A DNA stretch of 64,000 nt from RYN-230 sp963770535 (GTDB lineage: Bacteria; Actinomycetota; Actinomycetes; Streptosporangiales; Streptosporangiaceae): the NCBI GenBank assembly GCA_963770535.1, contig CAVYPZ010000003.1, positions 1,612,001 through 1,676,000 of the forward strand, in the 5' to 3' direction. This document shows positions 1 through 8,653 of the stretch, in pieces (within the stretch, counting starts at the first letter, position 1; the number at the start of each line of letters is the position of its first letter). The notes beneath the pieces are model-generated. The model was not told where the DNA came from, did no database searches, and worked only from the letters and a program-made list of their open reading frames with translations. The position numbers were made by a program, and so were the translations under genes.

Positions 1-1
1 C

Positions 2-100
2 GTGACCAGCCACCCGATCGATCCGGTCGCGTTCGCGGCCGCCCTCGCGGGCCTGATGCGCCAGCGGGCGGAGCACCTGGCCGCCCAGGCCGGCGGCTGA
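2..100 (+). CDS. C-terminal fragment of an upstream gene, cut by the window edge
   Basis: An open frame entering from the left edge reads ...HPIDPVAFAAALAGLMRQ... and stops at 98-100, 20 bases before trpD. Residue composition (Ala/Leu/Arg helix) fits a real C-terminus. The GTG at base 2 could also be a start, but 32 codons alone would be unusual. Product cannot be identified. Confidence 0.4.
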   Translation: MTSHPIDPVAFAAALAGLMRQRAEHLAAQAGG

Positions 101-120
101 GCGGGGCGGCGAGCGGGCCG

Positions 121-1188
121 ATGGCTCCCACCGCGCCCCGGGCGCTGTCGTGGCGTGCCCTCATCGGCGCGCTGATCCGGGGCGAGACCCTCAGCCCGGA
201 CGAGGCCGCCTGGGCGATGAACGAGATCATGGAGGGTGCCGCGACCCCGGTCCAGGTGGCCGGGTTCGGCGTGGCCCTGCGGATGAAGGGCGAGACGCCC
301 GGCGAGCTGGCCGGGCTGACCGAGGTCATGCTGCGCAAGGCCACGCCGATCAGCGTGCCTGGTGACCTCGTCGACCTGGTCGGCACGGGCGGGGACGGCG
401 CGCACACGGTGAACATCTCCACCATGGGCGCGATCGTCGCGGCGGGCGCCGGCGTCCGGGTGGTCAAGCACGGCAACCGGGCCGCCTCGTCCGCGTGCGG
501 TGCCGCCGACGTCCTCGAGGCGCTGGGCGTGGTCATCGACCTGCCCCCGGCGGCCAGCGCGCAGCTCGTGGAGGAGACGGGGATCGCGTTCCTGTTCGCG
601 CCGCTCTACCACCCGGCCCTGCGGCACGCGTCGGTCGCGCGGAGCCAGCTCGGCGTGCCCACCGTGTTCAACTTCCTCGGCCCGCTGTCCAACCCGGCCC
701 GTCCGGGGGCCCAGGCGGTGGGGGTCGCGGACCCGCGGATGGGCGGGGTCGTCGCGGGGGTGCTCGCCGGGCGCGGCTGCTCGGCGCTGGTCTTCCACGG
801 CGACGACGGGCTGGACGAGCTGACCCCCACCACCACCTCCACCGTCTGGGTGGTGCACGACGGCACGGTGACCCAGACCAGGTTCGATCCCGCGGCGCTG
901 TGGCTGGAGCGGGCCCGGCCGGAGGACCTGCGCGGGGGAGATTGCGAGCACAACGCGGCGGTGGCCCGTGCGGTGCTCGGCGGCGAGCGGGGCCCGGTGC
1001 GGGACACCGTGCTGCTGAACGCCGCCGCGGCGCTCGCCGCGTCCGCCGGGATCCAGGGGGCCGAGGCGCTGGACAAGGCCCTCGCCGAGGGGTTCGCCCG
1101 GGCCAGCGCGGCCCTCGATTCCGGGGCGGCGGCCGACCTGCTCGACCGCTGGGCGGCGGCCAGCCAGCGGCTCGCCCAGTCTGGCTAG
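121..1188 (+). CDS. trpD: Anthranilate phosphoribosyltransferase
   Basis: Cytosolic tryptophan-biosynthesis enzyme that transfers phosphoribose from PRPP to anthranilate. The 355 residues match the usual length. The PRPP/Mg loop GTGGDGAHTVNIST lies near residue 88, and the anthranilate-site block KHGNRAASSACGAADVLEALG follows near residue 120; these are the family's signature segments. The C-terminal alpha/beta domain is complete. The gene stands apart from other trp genes, as in mycobacteria and streptomycetes, where trpD sits beside the cytochrome bc1/aa3 cluster. It converges on the small Lrp-type gene, with a hairpin between them. The ATG start is 20 bases after the previous stop; no strong Shine-Dalgarno sequence is seen. 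Confidence 0.96.
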   Translation: MAPTAPRALSWRALIGALIRGETLSPDEAAWAMNEIMEGAATPVQVAGFGVALRMKGETPGELAGLTEVMLRKATPISVPGDLVDLVGTGGDGAHTVNISTMGAIVAAGAGVRVVKHGNRAASSACGAADVLEALGVVIDLPPAASAQLVEETGIAFLFAPLYHPALRHASVARSQLGVPTVFNFLGPLSNPARPGAQAVGVADPRMGGVVAGVLAGRGCSALVFHGDDGLDELTPTTTSTVWVVHDGTVTQTRFDPAALWLERARPEDLRGGDCEHNAAVARAVLGGERGPVRDTVLLNAAAALAASAGIQGAEALDKALAEGFARASAALDSGAAADLLDRWAAASQRLAQSG

Positions 1189-1298
1189 CTCGCCGGCGAG
1201 GGGAGGCGCGCCGCAGGCGTGTCCTCGCCGGGCCGGCGAGTAACCCGGCACCCGCAGCAGACGAGGTGCATACGGGAGCGGGCAAGTGGGGGGGGGTT

Positions 1299-1326
1299 CC
1301 GGGGGCCTCGGGCCTCGGGCCCCCGG
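1299..1326. terminator. Hairpin between convergent trpD and Lrp-type genes
   Basis: Arms CCGGGGGCC and GGCCCCCGG (9 bp, perfect) enclose a 10-base loop in the gap between the two convergent genes. There is no T-tract, as is common in high-GC actinobacteria. It could serve both strands. Confidence 0.45.
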
Positions 1327-1337
1327 GCTAACACCGC

Positions 1338-1622
1338 TCAGCCTTCTTCGTATCCGAGCGCGAACGCGGCCTCGAGGTCGTGCCGCGAGTAGGTGCGGAA
1401 CGCGATGTGCGTCTCGGTGTGCGTGACGCCCTCGACCCGGTTGAGCGTGCCAGGGATGACGTCGGCCAGTTCCTCGTGCGCCCGGACCCGGACCAGGGCC
1501 ACCAGGTCGAAGTCGCCGGTCACCGAGTAGACCTCAGTGACCTGCGGGATCTGGGCGATTACTTCCGCCGTCTCGGGGATCCGCGCAACATCGGCCTTCA
1601 ACAGAACGATCGCGGTGATCAC
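1338..1622 (-). CDS. Stand-alone Lrp/AsnC ligand-binding (RAM) domain protein
   Basis: A 94-residue protein with only the alpha/beta ligand-binding (RAM/AsnC C-terminal) domain and no helix-turn-helix. The core includes VTGDFDLVALVRV near residues 34-46 and GVTHTETHIAFRTY near 69-82, typical of the family. Such proteins oligomerise and bind amino acids. They may regulate a neighbour allosterically or pair with a full-length Lrp; the partner is unknown. GTG start with a strong upstream TAAGGAGG. Convergent with trpD, a placement also seen in other actinomycetes. Confidence 0.85.
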   Translation of the reverse strand: MITAIVLLKADVARIPETAEVIAQIPQVTEVYSVTGDFDLVALVRVRAHEELADVIPGTLNRVEGVTHTETHIAFRTYSRHDLEAAFALGYEEG

Positions 1623-1751
1623 CTGCCGCCTCCTTAGGGCGTGACTGGCCTGCTCGGCCCACCTGGCCGGGCCCGCCCTCCCCGGGCGGTCTGCGCGGGG
1701 CGGCCTGCCGGGGCGGCCCGGCGGGCTTGTCCCGGCGTAGCGTACCGCTGC

Positions 1752-2486
1752 TCACCCGCCGGGCTGCGGACCCTGCGCGGCGGCGGAGGCGAGCCGGGGG
1801 GCAGCCTGCCGGGCGGCGGCCCGCTCCGCGGCGCTCAGCTGCGCGAGCGTCCGCACCCCGGCCGCGGGAAGCCGGTCCAGCAGGGCCGCCAGCACCGCCG
1901 CGGTGGCCCGGGCGTCGGCCAGCGCGCGATGGCGCACGGCGGCGGGGGCGCCGAAAAACTCGGCCAGCGTGGCCAGCTTGCAGTTCGGCACCTCGTCCCC
2001 GGTGAGCAGGAGCCGGGCCAGCGTGACCGTGTCCACCACCTGGGCGGCGGGCCAGCGCCGCCCGGTACCGGCACACGCGGCGCTGAGGAAGGCGATGTCG
2101 AAGGGCGCGTTGTGCGCGGTGAGCACGGCTCCGCGGGCGAAGTCGAGGAAACCGGGCAGCACCGCGCTGACGGGAGGGGCGAGGCTGACCATGGTGTCGG
2201 TGATGCCGGTCAGCGCGACGATGTCCGGCGGGATGGCCTGGCCGGGGTTGACCAGGGCGCTGAACTCCGCGCAGATCCGCCCGCCGCTCAGCCGGACCGC
2301 CCCGATCTCGGTGATCCCGCCCGTATCCGGTGACCAGCCTGTGGTCTCCACGTCGACCACGACGAAATCGAGTGTCCCGAGCGGGCGCCGCCGGATTCCC
2401 GGGGTCCACGGATGGCGCAGCCTCGTCCTGGCCGCGGCCAGGACGTCCCGCCACCGGTCCCGTGCCGGCCTGTCGAGCGTGATCAC
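1752..2486 (-). CDS. DnaQ-like DEDDh 3'-5' exonuclease
   Basis: A 244-residue member of the DNA polymerase III epsilon/RNase T exonuclease superfamily. Exo I is VVVDVETTG near residue 42 (catalytic Asp and Glu). Exo II is in HNAPFDIAFL near residue 124. Exo III is HRALADARAT near residue 185, with the His five residues before the Asp, so the two-metal DEDDh site looks intact. The N-terminal ~35 residues are a basic extension. Substrate (DNA proofreading, repair or RNA) cannot be told from sequence. It corresponds in position to the exonuclease beside trpD in mycobacteria (Rv2191), but without a UvrC-like GIY-YIG domain. GTG start. Confidence 0.88.
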   Translation of the reverse strand: MITLDRPARDRWRDVLAAARTRLRHPWTPGIRRRPLGTLDFVVVDVETTGWSPDTGGITEIGAVRLSGGRICAEFSALVNPGQAIPPDIVALTGITDTMVSLAPPVSAVLPGFLDFARGAVLTAHNAPFDIAFLSAACAGTGRRWPAAQVVDTVTLARLLLTGDEVPNCKLATLAEFFGAPAAVRHRALADARATAAVLAALLDRLPAAGVRTLAQLSAAERAAARQAAPRLASAAAQGPQPGG

Positions 2487-2579
2487 GCTGTCACGGTATG
2501 CCTGGCTGCCGACACTCCTGGCTGGGGCGCGCCGGCCGCGCTCCCGGCCCGGGGCACGGCGGCCGCCATGCTGGCCGGC

Positions 2580-3332
2580 TCAGCCCAGGGTGGCCCGGTA
2601 GCACTCGGTCACGTAGGGCAGCACCAGCTCGTCCGACCCGGCCAGGGCGGGATGGGTGGCGGCCAGGCGCCGCACCCCGGCCAGCACGGCGGCGCGCTGT
2701 TCCTCCGGCATCGTGATCACGTAGCTGCGCGAGGCCGCAAGGTCGATGAGCTCGTCCGGGCTGAGCCGGTGCTGCCATGCGACGTCGCAGCGCTCGACCG
2801 GCCCGAACGGGGGCCCGATGAGCCCGCGGTCCTGGCTGCGGTGCTCGCCCGGGTCGTGCAGGATCCGGCCCAGCTCGGCCACCCAGTCCTCCCGCTCGTC
2901 CCGGATGTTCCAGACCAGGCCGAGCCGTCCCCCGGGGACGAGCACGCGGGCCACCTCCGGCACCGCGCGGCTGCGGTCGACCCAGTGCCATGCCTGGGCG
3001 GCCAGCACCGCGTCGACGGAGCCGCCGGCCAGCGGGATCTCCTCCGCCGATCCGGCCTGCACAGTAACGCCCGGTACCGCGCGGGCCAGTTGCTCCCGCA
3101 TGCCCGCGGATGGCTCCACCGCGATCACGTCCAGGCCGCGGTCGCGAAGCTGGCGGGTCAGCTTCCCCGTGCCTGCGCCGAGGTCGAGCACCCGCGACGC
3201 GCCCCCGGGCAGCAGCCAGTCGACCGCTTCGGGCGGATAGGGCGGCCGTCCCCGCTCGTAGGCGTCCGCGGCCGCGCCGAAGGACGAGGCCTGCCGCTGG
3301 TGCTGTGCTGCGCTGCGGTGATCATCCGGCAT
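2580..3332 (-). CDS. Class I SAM-dependent methyltransferase (UbiE-like)
   Basis: A 250-residue Rossmann-fold methyltransferase. SAM motif I is RVLDLGAGTGKLTRQL near residue 46, the acidic motif II is DVIAVEPSAGM near 68, and the motif IV region is VDAVLAAQAWHWVD near 106. That last segment is characteristic of the broad methyltransferase type 11 group. The substrate is unknown. Transcribed with the exonuclease gene downstream but separated by about 90 bases, so co-transcription is possible rather than shown. Confidence 0.85.
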   Translation of the reverse strand: MPDDHRSAAQHQRQASSFGAAADAYERGRPPYPPEAVDWLLPGGASRVLDLGAGTGKLTRQLRDRGLDVIAVEPSAGMREQLARAVPGVTVQAGSAEEIPLAGGSVDAVLAAQAWHWVDRSRAVPEVARVLVPGGRLGLVWNIRDEREDWVAELGRILHDPGEHRSQDRGLIGPPFGPVERCDVAWQHRLSPDELIDLAASRSYVITMPEEQRAAVLAGVRRLAATHPALAGSDELVLPYVTECYRATLG

Positions 3333-3463
3333 GCCTGGATCATCCCAGGCCCGCCGCTGGCCGGAGTGTCAGTACCCCTGCCTAGCGTGATCTCCCGAGG
3401 GCCCTGCGGCGCCCGCCACCGTGGGGCCCTGGCCCGAGGCGGGAGCCAACCAGAGGAGGAGAG

Positions 3464-3652
3464 ATGCTGATCGAATGTGACCGCTGTGAAATGCGTGACA
3501 TCGCCTGCCCGGACTGCGTAGTCACCGCCCTGCTCGCCGACGGTGAGCCGGCCGCCGCCCTTGATCCCGCCGAGCGGCGGGCGCTCCGGGTGCTCGCCGA
3601 CGCCCGGCTGGTCTCACCGCTCCTGCTGCGCCCGTCGTCCAGGGCGTCCTGA
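3464..3652 (+). CDS. Small Cys-rich (zinc-ribbon-like) protein
   Basis: A 62-residue protein with two CxxC pairs near the N-terminus (CDRC at 5-8 and CPDC at 15-18), which suggests a small zinc site, followed by an Ala/Leu helix. The ribosome-binding site GAGGAGGAG sits just before the ATG, which argues that it is real despite its size. I recall similar small proteins near NlpC/P60 genes in actinomycetes but cannot name a family. No function is proposed. Confidence 0.7.
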   Translation: MLIECDRCEMRDIACPDCVVTALLADGEPAAALDPAERRALRVLADARLVSPLLLRPSSRAS

Positions 3653-3707
3653 GCGGGGGCAGGCATGCACCGTGACCAGGACGGCGCAGGTTACCGGGGG
3701 CACCCGC

Positions 3708-3778
3708 CTGCCCGCGGGGCGGGCTCACCCGCACCCCGGCGATTGCGCCGCTGCCCGCGGGCGGGCTCACCCGCACCC
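3708..3778 (+). repeat. Two near-identical 28-29 bp direct repeats in a noncoding gap
   Basis: Copies at 3708-3736 and 3751-3778 share CTGCCCGCGGG...CGGGCTCACCCGCACCC and differ by one G. They lie in the 600-base gap upstream of the riboswitch. Each has a self-complementary core (CCCGCGGG). I see no other feature in 3653-4010. Confidence 0.7.
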
Positions 3779-4011
3779 TGACGGGGACACGCCCGGGCCC
3801 GCCCCCGCCGGACATGGCCGCTCCACCGGGAACGGGGTGCCAGCGGGCCGCCGGAACCCCTTCCCAGCGGGCAATCTGCGGGAACAGGAACACCTGGCGA
3901 TGGTCAAGGAGGTCACGGGAGTTCGCGAAGCGGTTGAATTCCCCTCGCGGGCTTCACTAGTGTCAGCCCCGGTCGGTTCGCTCCCCAGCCACCACTATGG
4001 TGACGGCGGCC

Positions 4012-4240
4012 GGCCACCGCCGAGTCTTCGCGCTGGCACAGGACGGCCAGCCGGAGAGCCGGGGACCCACCGGAGGACTGTCCCGGGACCAGCCCGGGAT
4101 AAAGCCCTTCAGGGGTGAATCGGCCAGGTCTCGCCACGGCTTCGCGTATCGCGGTCACCGCGACACGGCCGGCCGTACCGTGACCCGGCCGTAGGGCATC
4201 TTCCACAGCCCGAACCCGTCAGCTCACCCGGTAGGCGGAG
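4012..4240 (+). promoter_or_regulatory. ydaO/yuaA-type c-di-AMP riboswitch
   Basis: The leader of the NlpC/P60 gene carries the conserved blocks of this riboswitch class in order: CACCGCCGAGTC, GGACGGCCAGCCGGAGAGCC with GGGGACCCACCGG, CAGGGGTGAATCGGCC near 4110, and CCCGAACCCGTCAGCTCACC with GGTAGGCGG at 4210-4238. The 3' edge is 14 bases before the start codon. In actinobacteria this element controls cell-wall hydrolase and Rpf-like genes, normally switching expression off when c-di-AMP is high. The direction of control here is inferred from the class. Confidence 0.9.
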
Positions 4241-4253
4241 TGGAAGAAGGAGC

Positions 4254-5354
4254 GTGATCACGCACGTGAGTACGCGTCCAGCTGCTGAGTCTGAGCGTTC
4301 GCGCGCGCCGTTCCGGGGCACGTCCGCCCGGCGCGCCCTGACCCTGCGCACTCGGACCCTGCGCCGCGGGGTGGCCATCGGTGCCAGCGTGGTCGCCGCC
4401 GGGGCTCTGGCTGCATTCGCCAGTTCTGCCGGGGCCGCACCCAAGCCCACGGTCAGCCAGGTCCAGAAGTCGGTGAACCGGCTCACCTCCCAGGAGGACC
4501 AGGCCGCCCAGCAGTACGACCAGTCCGAGCAGCAGCTCAGCAACGCCAAGCAGCGGCTCGCCCTGGTCAACGGCGAGATCAGGGCCGATCAGGCCAAGTT
4601 CGAGTCGATGCGCAGCGAGATCGCGGCCATCGCCTCCACCGCCTACGAAAACGGCACCATGACCTCCATGGGTGCCCTGCTGACCTCCGACAACCCCCAG
4701 GCCGTGCTCAGCCAGGCCTCGGTGCTGCTGCAGCTATCCAGCGCCCGGGCCTCCCAGGTGAACGAGTTCATCCAGGCGGCCCGCCAGCTCGAGGGGGCCA
4801 AGCTCACCGCGAAGCGGACCGAGCAGGGGATAGCGGCCCTGGACGCGCAGCGCCTGGCCCGCAAGAAGTCGCTCGGCAAGTCGCTGTCCCAGAAGAAGGC
4901 CCTGCTGGCCACGCTCACCGCGCAGCAGCAGCAGACCGTGACCACCACCTCGACCATCGGGGTCGGCGGCAGCACGACGGCCACGAACAACGTCCCGACC
5001 AACAGCCAGGCCGGGAAGGCCGTCGCGTACGCCTACTCCAAGCTGGGTGACCCGTACGTGTACGGCGCGACCGGGCCGAACGCGTTCGACTGCTCAGGGC
5101 TCGTCCAGGCGGCGTGGGCCTACGCCGGGGTGGCCATCCCGCGGACGACGTACGAGCAGGTGGCCGCGCTGCCCGCGGTTTCCACCTCCGACCTGCAGCC
5201 CGGGGATCTCCTGTTCTTCGACGGGGACGGTCACGTCGGGATCTACGTCGGCGGCAACGAGCTGATCGACGCGCCGCAGACCGGCGAGGACGTGGAGAAG
5301 GTCCCGCTGTCCGGCTGGTACGCCGCCAACCTGAACAGCGCCGCGGTGCCCTGA
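4254..5354 (+). CDS. Secreted NlpC/P60 peptidoglycan endopeptidase
   Basis: A 366-residue exported cell-wall hydrolase that would cleave D-Glu/mDAP-type bonds in peptidoglycan stem peptides. Residues ~36-62 form a hydrophobic signal segment ending in SSAGAAP. Residues ~65-230 are a long coiled coil (QSEQQLSNAKQRL, KRTEQGIAALDAQ), as in RipA/CwlO-like autoinhibited hydrolases. A short Thr/Ser linker precedes the catalytic NlpC domain: Cys in DCSGL near residue 280, His in GHVGIY near residue 326. The GTG start at 4254 follows GAAGAAGGAG. Regulated by the c-di-AMP riboswitch in its leader. Corresponds in position to Rv2190c of mycobacteria. Confidence 0.94.
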   Translation: MITHVSTRPAAESERSRAPFRGTSARRALTLRTRTLRRGVAIGASVVAAGALAAFASSAGAAPKPTVSQVQKSVNRLTSQEDQAAQQYDQSEQQLSNAKQRLALVNGEIRADQAKFESMRSEIAAIASTAYENGTMTSMGALLTSDNPQAVLSQASVLLQLSSARASQVNEFIQAARQLEGAKLTAKRTEQGIAALDAQRLARKKSLGKSLSQKKALLATLTAQQQQTVTTTSTIGVGGSTTATNNVPTNSQAGKAVAYAYSKLGDPYVYGATGPNAFDCSGLVQAAWAYAGVAIPRTTYEQVAALPAVSTSDLQPGDLLFFDGDGHVGIYVGGNELIDAPQTGEDVEKVPLSGWYAANLNSAAVP

Positions 5355-5379
5355 GCCGCCAGCTCACCTGACGCGGCAC

Positions 5380-5414
5380 AGCGGCGCCCCCGGGAACGTT
5401 CCGGGGGCGCCGCT
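5380..5414 (+). terminator. Strong GC hairpin after the NlpC/P60 gene
   Basis: Near-perfect inverted repeat AGCGGCGCCCCCGG(g)AAC / GTTCCGGGGGCGCCGCT, 25 bases after the stop codon. There is no T-tract. The right arm runs directly into TATGAT, a likely -10 box for the next gene, so the stem may insulate the two units. Confidence 0.75.
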
Positions 5415-5428
5415 ATGATCCTCCCCAG

Positions 5429-6553
5429 ATGGCAAAGATCCTGATCGTCACCAACGACTTCCCGCCGCGGGCCGGGGGGATCCAGTCGTTCGTGCATGCC
5501 CTCGCCCTGCGGCTGCCCCCGGGCCAGGTCGTCGTGTACGCCCCCGCCTGGGAGGGGGCGGCCGGTTTCGACCAGCAGCAGCCCTTCCCGGTGCTGCGTC
5601 ACCCGACCTCGCTGATGCTGCCGGTGCCCTCGGTGCGCCGCCGCGCGGTCCGGGCCCTGGCTGAGCATGGCTGTGACACCGTGCTGTTCGGCGCGGCTGC
5701 ACCGCTGGGGCTGCTGGCTCCGGCGCTCCGCACGGCCGGGGCCCGGCGGATGGTCGCCCTGACCCATGGCCATGAGGCGGGCTGGGCGGCGCTGCCGGTC
5801 GCCCGCAGCCTGCTGCGCCGGATCGGTGACTCGGTTGACGTCGTGACCTACCTCGGCGAGTATGTCCGGGTCCGGCTGGCCCGGGCCCTGTCGCCTGGCG
5901 CGGCGGCGCGGATGGCCCGGCTGGCCCCCGGGGTGGACACGGGGGCGTTCCATCCGGGTGCGGGCGGCGCCGCGGTCCGGGACCGGCTCGGCCTGGCCGG
6001 GCGGCCCGTGGTCGTCTGCGTGTCCCGGCTGGTCAAGCGCAAGGGCCAGGACACCCTCATCCGGGCCTGGCCGATGGTCAGGGCGGCCGGCGGCCCGGTT
6101 CTCCTGCTCGTTGGCAGCGGCCCGGAGACCGGGCGGCTGCGCCAGCTCGCCCGCGAGCTGGGCGTCGCGGATGCGGTCGTGTTCACCGGCCAGGTGCCGG
6201 ACGGTGAACTGCCTGCCTACTACGACGCGGGTGATGTGTTCGCGATGCCCTGCCGGACCCGGCGGCGCGGCCTGGACGTCGAGGGCCTGGGCATCGTCTA
6301 CCTGGAAGCCTCCGCCACCGGGCTTCCCGTCATCGCGGGTGATTCCGGCGGCGCGCCGGACGCGGTGCTCAGCGGGGAGACCGGCTACGTGGTCCCGGGG
6401 CGGGACGTCACGGCTCTCGCGGCGCGGCTCAACGAGCTGCTCGCCGACCCCGCCTGGGCCCGGGCCATGGGGGAGAAAGGCCTGGCCTGGGTGGACCGTG
6501 AATGGCGGTGGGACCTGGTGGCGCGCCGGCTGGAGCAGATCCTGGCCGGCTGA
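5429..6553 (+). CDS. pimB: GT4 mannosyltransferase, PimB'-like
   Basis: A 374-residue GT-B fold glycosyltransferase of family GT4. The N-terminal domain starts KILIVTNDFPPRAGGIQSF with the glycine loop for the nucleotide sugar. The C-terminal domain has VSRLVKRKGQDTLI near residue 195 and the EX7E donor motif in EGLGIVYLEASATGLPVIAG near residue 288. In mycobacteria the orthologous position beside fadD15 is PimB', which adds the second mannose to phosphatidylinositol monomannoside at the inner membrane face. The family and neighbourhood support the same role; the acceptor is inferred. ATG start after a likely -10 box TATGAT at 5414-5419. Converges on the fadD gene. Confidence 0.85.
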   Translation: MAKILIVTNDFPPRAGGIQSFVHALALRLPPGQVVVYAPAWEGAAGFDQQQPFPVLRHPTSLMLPVPSVRRRAVRALAEHGCDTVLFGAAAPLGLLAPALRTAGARRMVALTHGHEAGWAALPVARSLLRRIGDSVDVVTYLGEYVRVRLARALSPGAAARMARLAPGVDTGAFHPGAGGAAVRDRLGLAGRPVVVCVSRLVKRKGQDTLIRAWPMVRAAGGPVLLLVGSGPETGRLRQLARELGVADAVVFTGQVPDGELPAYYDAGDVFAMPCRTRRRGLDVEGLGIVYLEASATGLPVIAGDSGGAPDAVLSGETGYVVPGRDVTALAARLNELLADPAWARAMGEKGLAWVDREWRWDLVARRLEQILAG

Positions 6554-6567
6554 CCCGCCGCGCCCGG

Positions 6568-8418
6568 TCAGTCGTACAGCGCGTCGATGTCCGCGGCGAA
6601 GTCCTTGCCCACCACGCCGCGCCGGACTTTGAGCGAGGGCGTCAGGTACCCGTCCTGCTCGGTGAAATCGGCCGGCAGCACCCGGAACCGGCGGATGGAC
6701 TCCGCCCGGGACACCGCCTTGTTGGCGTCGTCCACCGCCTTCTGGATCTCCGCGATGACCTCTGGGTTGCCAGCCAGGTCTGCCGGGCTGGCTGAGGCCA
6801 GCTGGGGGTGCCGTCCCTTCCAGGCCTCCAGTGCCTCCTCATCCAGGGTGATCAGGCAGGCAACGTAGGGCCGGCCGTCTCCCACCACCATGGCCTGGCT
6901 GACGAGCGGATTCGCGCGCAGCCGGTCTTCCAGCACGGCGGGGGCCACGTTCTTGCCGCCGGCGGTGACGATGATGTCCTTCTTCCGGCCGGTCACCCGC
7001 AGGTGCCCATCCTCGTCCAGCTCACCCAGGTCGCCCGTGTGCAGCCAGCCGTCCGTGTCGATCATCTCGGCGGTCGCGGCCTGGTTGTGCCAGTAGCCCT
7101 GGAAGATATTCGGCCCGGACACGAGGATCTCGCCGTCGCCGGCGATCCGCACCGTGACCCCGGGTATCGGCTGGCCGACCGTGCCGATCTTGTTACGGCC
7201 GGGCAGGTTGACCGAGATCACCGGGCTCGTCTCGGTGAGGCCGTAGCCCTCCAGCACGGTGATGCCCGCGCCGCGGAAGAAGTGCCCCAGCCGCTCGCCG
7301 AGCGGGGCGCCGCCAGACACGGCGTACTGGACCCGGCCCCCGGTCGCCGCGCGCAGCTTGCTGTAGACGAGCCGGTCATAGAGGGCGTGCGCTGCCCGCA
7401 GCCGCAGGCCCTGCTGGCCCGGGGCGGCGTGCCCCCCCGCGCCGAGGGTATGGCTCCACTCGATCGCCGTCCGCGCCGCCGCGGCGAAGATCCGGCTTTT
7501 CAGGGGGCTCGCCGAGGCCTGCAGTTCCGCGCCGTTGTACACCTTCTCGAAGACCCTCGGCACGGCCAGGATGAAGGTCGGCTGGAAGCTGCCCAGGTCA
7601 GCCACCAGGTTCGCGACGTCCGGGGTGTGCCCGAGGGCGGTGCCCGATTCGAGGCAGCCGATCTGGATGATGCGCGCGAACGAATGCGCCAGCGGCAGGA
7701 ACAGCAGCGCCGACCGCCCGGACATGGTGAAGATCTCCGGCAGCGCGCCGATCGAGTTGCGGACGTCGGCGAGCATGTTCGCGTGCGTGAGCTCGCATCC
7801 CTTGGGACGGCCCGTGGTCCCGGAGGTGTAGATGATCGTGGCCAGGTCCGCGGCCACGCGGGACGAGCGCCGCTGCGCCAGTGCCTCGTCGCCGACCGTG
7901 GAACCTTCCGCGGGCAGGCTGTCCAGCGGCTTGGCCGAGGCGGAACTGCCGGCGGCCGCCCCCTCGATCAGCCAGGTGTGCTCCACGGCCGGCAGCCGGG
8001 CCAGCACCTCGGCGATGGCCTCGAGGTGCGCGGGCATCTCGGCGATCAGGGCGCGGGCGCCCGAGTCGCTGAGGATCCACTCCACCTGCTCGGCCGAGGA
8101 TGTCTCGTAGATGGGGATGCTGACCGCGCCCGCCGCCCAGATCGCGTAGTCCGCGAGCGTCCACTCGTACCGGGTCCGCGACAGCAGCGCCACCCGGTCG
8201 CCGGCCCCGATGCCTGACGCGATCAGCCCCCTGGCCAGCGCCGTGACCTCGTCGCGGAACTGCGCCGCGGTCACATCGCGCCAGGGCGCCCCGTCGTCAC
8301 CGGCCTGGCGGCGGATGACAACCGCCTGCGGCTCGCGATCGGCGCGCTCGAAGATCACGTCGGAGAGGTTCGCTGAGGGCGCGATCTCCACGACAGCGGG
8401 GGTGCCGTACTCACGCAT
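6568..8418 (-). CDS. Long-chain acyl-CoA ligase, FadD15-like
   Basis: A 616-residue ANL-superfamily enzyme that activates long-chain fatty acids through an acyl-AMP. The P-loop is IIYTSGTTGRPKGCELTH near residue 190. VLEGYGLTETSPVISVN near residue 390 is the A5 motif. LHTGDLGELDEDGHLRVTGRKKDIIVTAGGKN near 465-500 holds the ATP-ribose Asp and the hinge. The catalytic C-terminal Lys is probably in SLKVRRGVVGK near residue 600. Length and motifs match the FACS group with the long insertion. Convergent with the PimB'-like gene as in mycobacteria. The ATG start follows GGCAGGAGC; a palindrome 67 bases upstream may be an operator. Confidence 0.93.
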   Translation of the reverse strand: MREYGTPAVVEIAPSANLSDVIFERADREPQAVVIRRQAGDDGAPWRDVTAAQFRDEVTALARGLIASGIGAGDRVALLSRTRYEWTLADYAIWAAGAVSIPIYETSSAEQVEWILSDSGARALIAEMPAHLEAIAEVLARLPAVEHTWLIEGAAAGSSASAKPLDSLPAEGSTVGDEALAQRRSSRVAADLATIIYTSGTTGRPKGCELTHANMLADVRNSIGALPEIFTMSGRSALLFLPLAHSFARIIQIGCLESGTALGHTPDVANLVADLGSFQPTFILAVPRVFEKVYNGAELQASASPLKSRIFAAAARTAIEWSHTLGAGGHAAPGQQGLRLRAAHALYDRLVYSKLRAATGGRVQYAVSGGAPLGERLGHFFRGAGITVLEGYGLTETSPVISVNLPGRNKIGTVGQPIPGVTVRIAGDGEILVSGPNIFQGYWHNQAATAEMIDTDGWLHTGDLGELDEDGHLRVTGRKKDIIVTAGGKNVAPAVLEDRLRANPLVSQAMVVGDGRPYVACLITLDEEALEAWKGRHPQLASASPADLAGNPEVIAEIQKAVDDANKAVSRAESIRRFRVLPADFTEQDGYLTPSLKVRRGVVGKDFAADIDALYD

Positions 8419-8484
8419 GACAGCTCCTGCCGGTCACGTTGTTCGCCGGTGAACGACTGGACCGTACCCCGGGCGGCCCCCCGC

Positions 8485-8504
8485 GGGCTACCCGCAGGTA
8501 GCCC
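8485..8504. promoter_or_regulatory. Perfect 8-bp inverted repeat upstream of the acyl-CoA ligase gene
   Basis: GGGCTACC-CGCA-GGTAGCCC is a perfect palindrome 67 bases before the fadD start codon. The position suits a repressor site (TetR/FadR type), but a structural stem is equally possible. No regulator gene is adjacent. Confidence 0.35.
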
Positions 8505-8653
8505 GGTTCAGGTTACCCGGCGGGTGGCGGCCGGGCTGGTCCCGCCCGCCGGTCCTGCCCATGGTCTGCCCTCATGCTGGCGTGCGGAACCCGCACGGGC
8601 CCGGTACACGCGGGCCGGCGGCGCGCGCGGGCCAGTTGTGGCAATGTGGCGGG

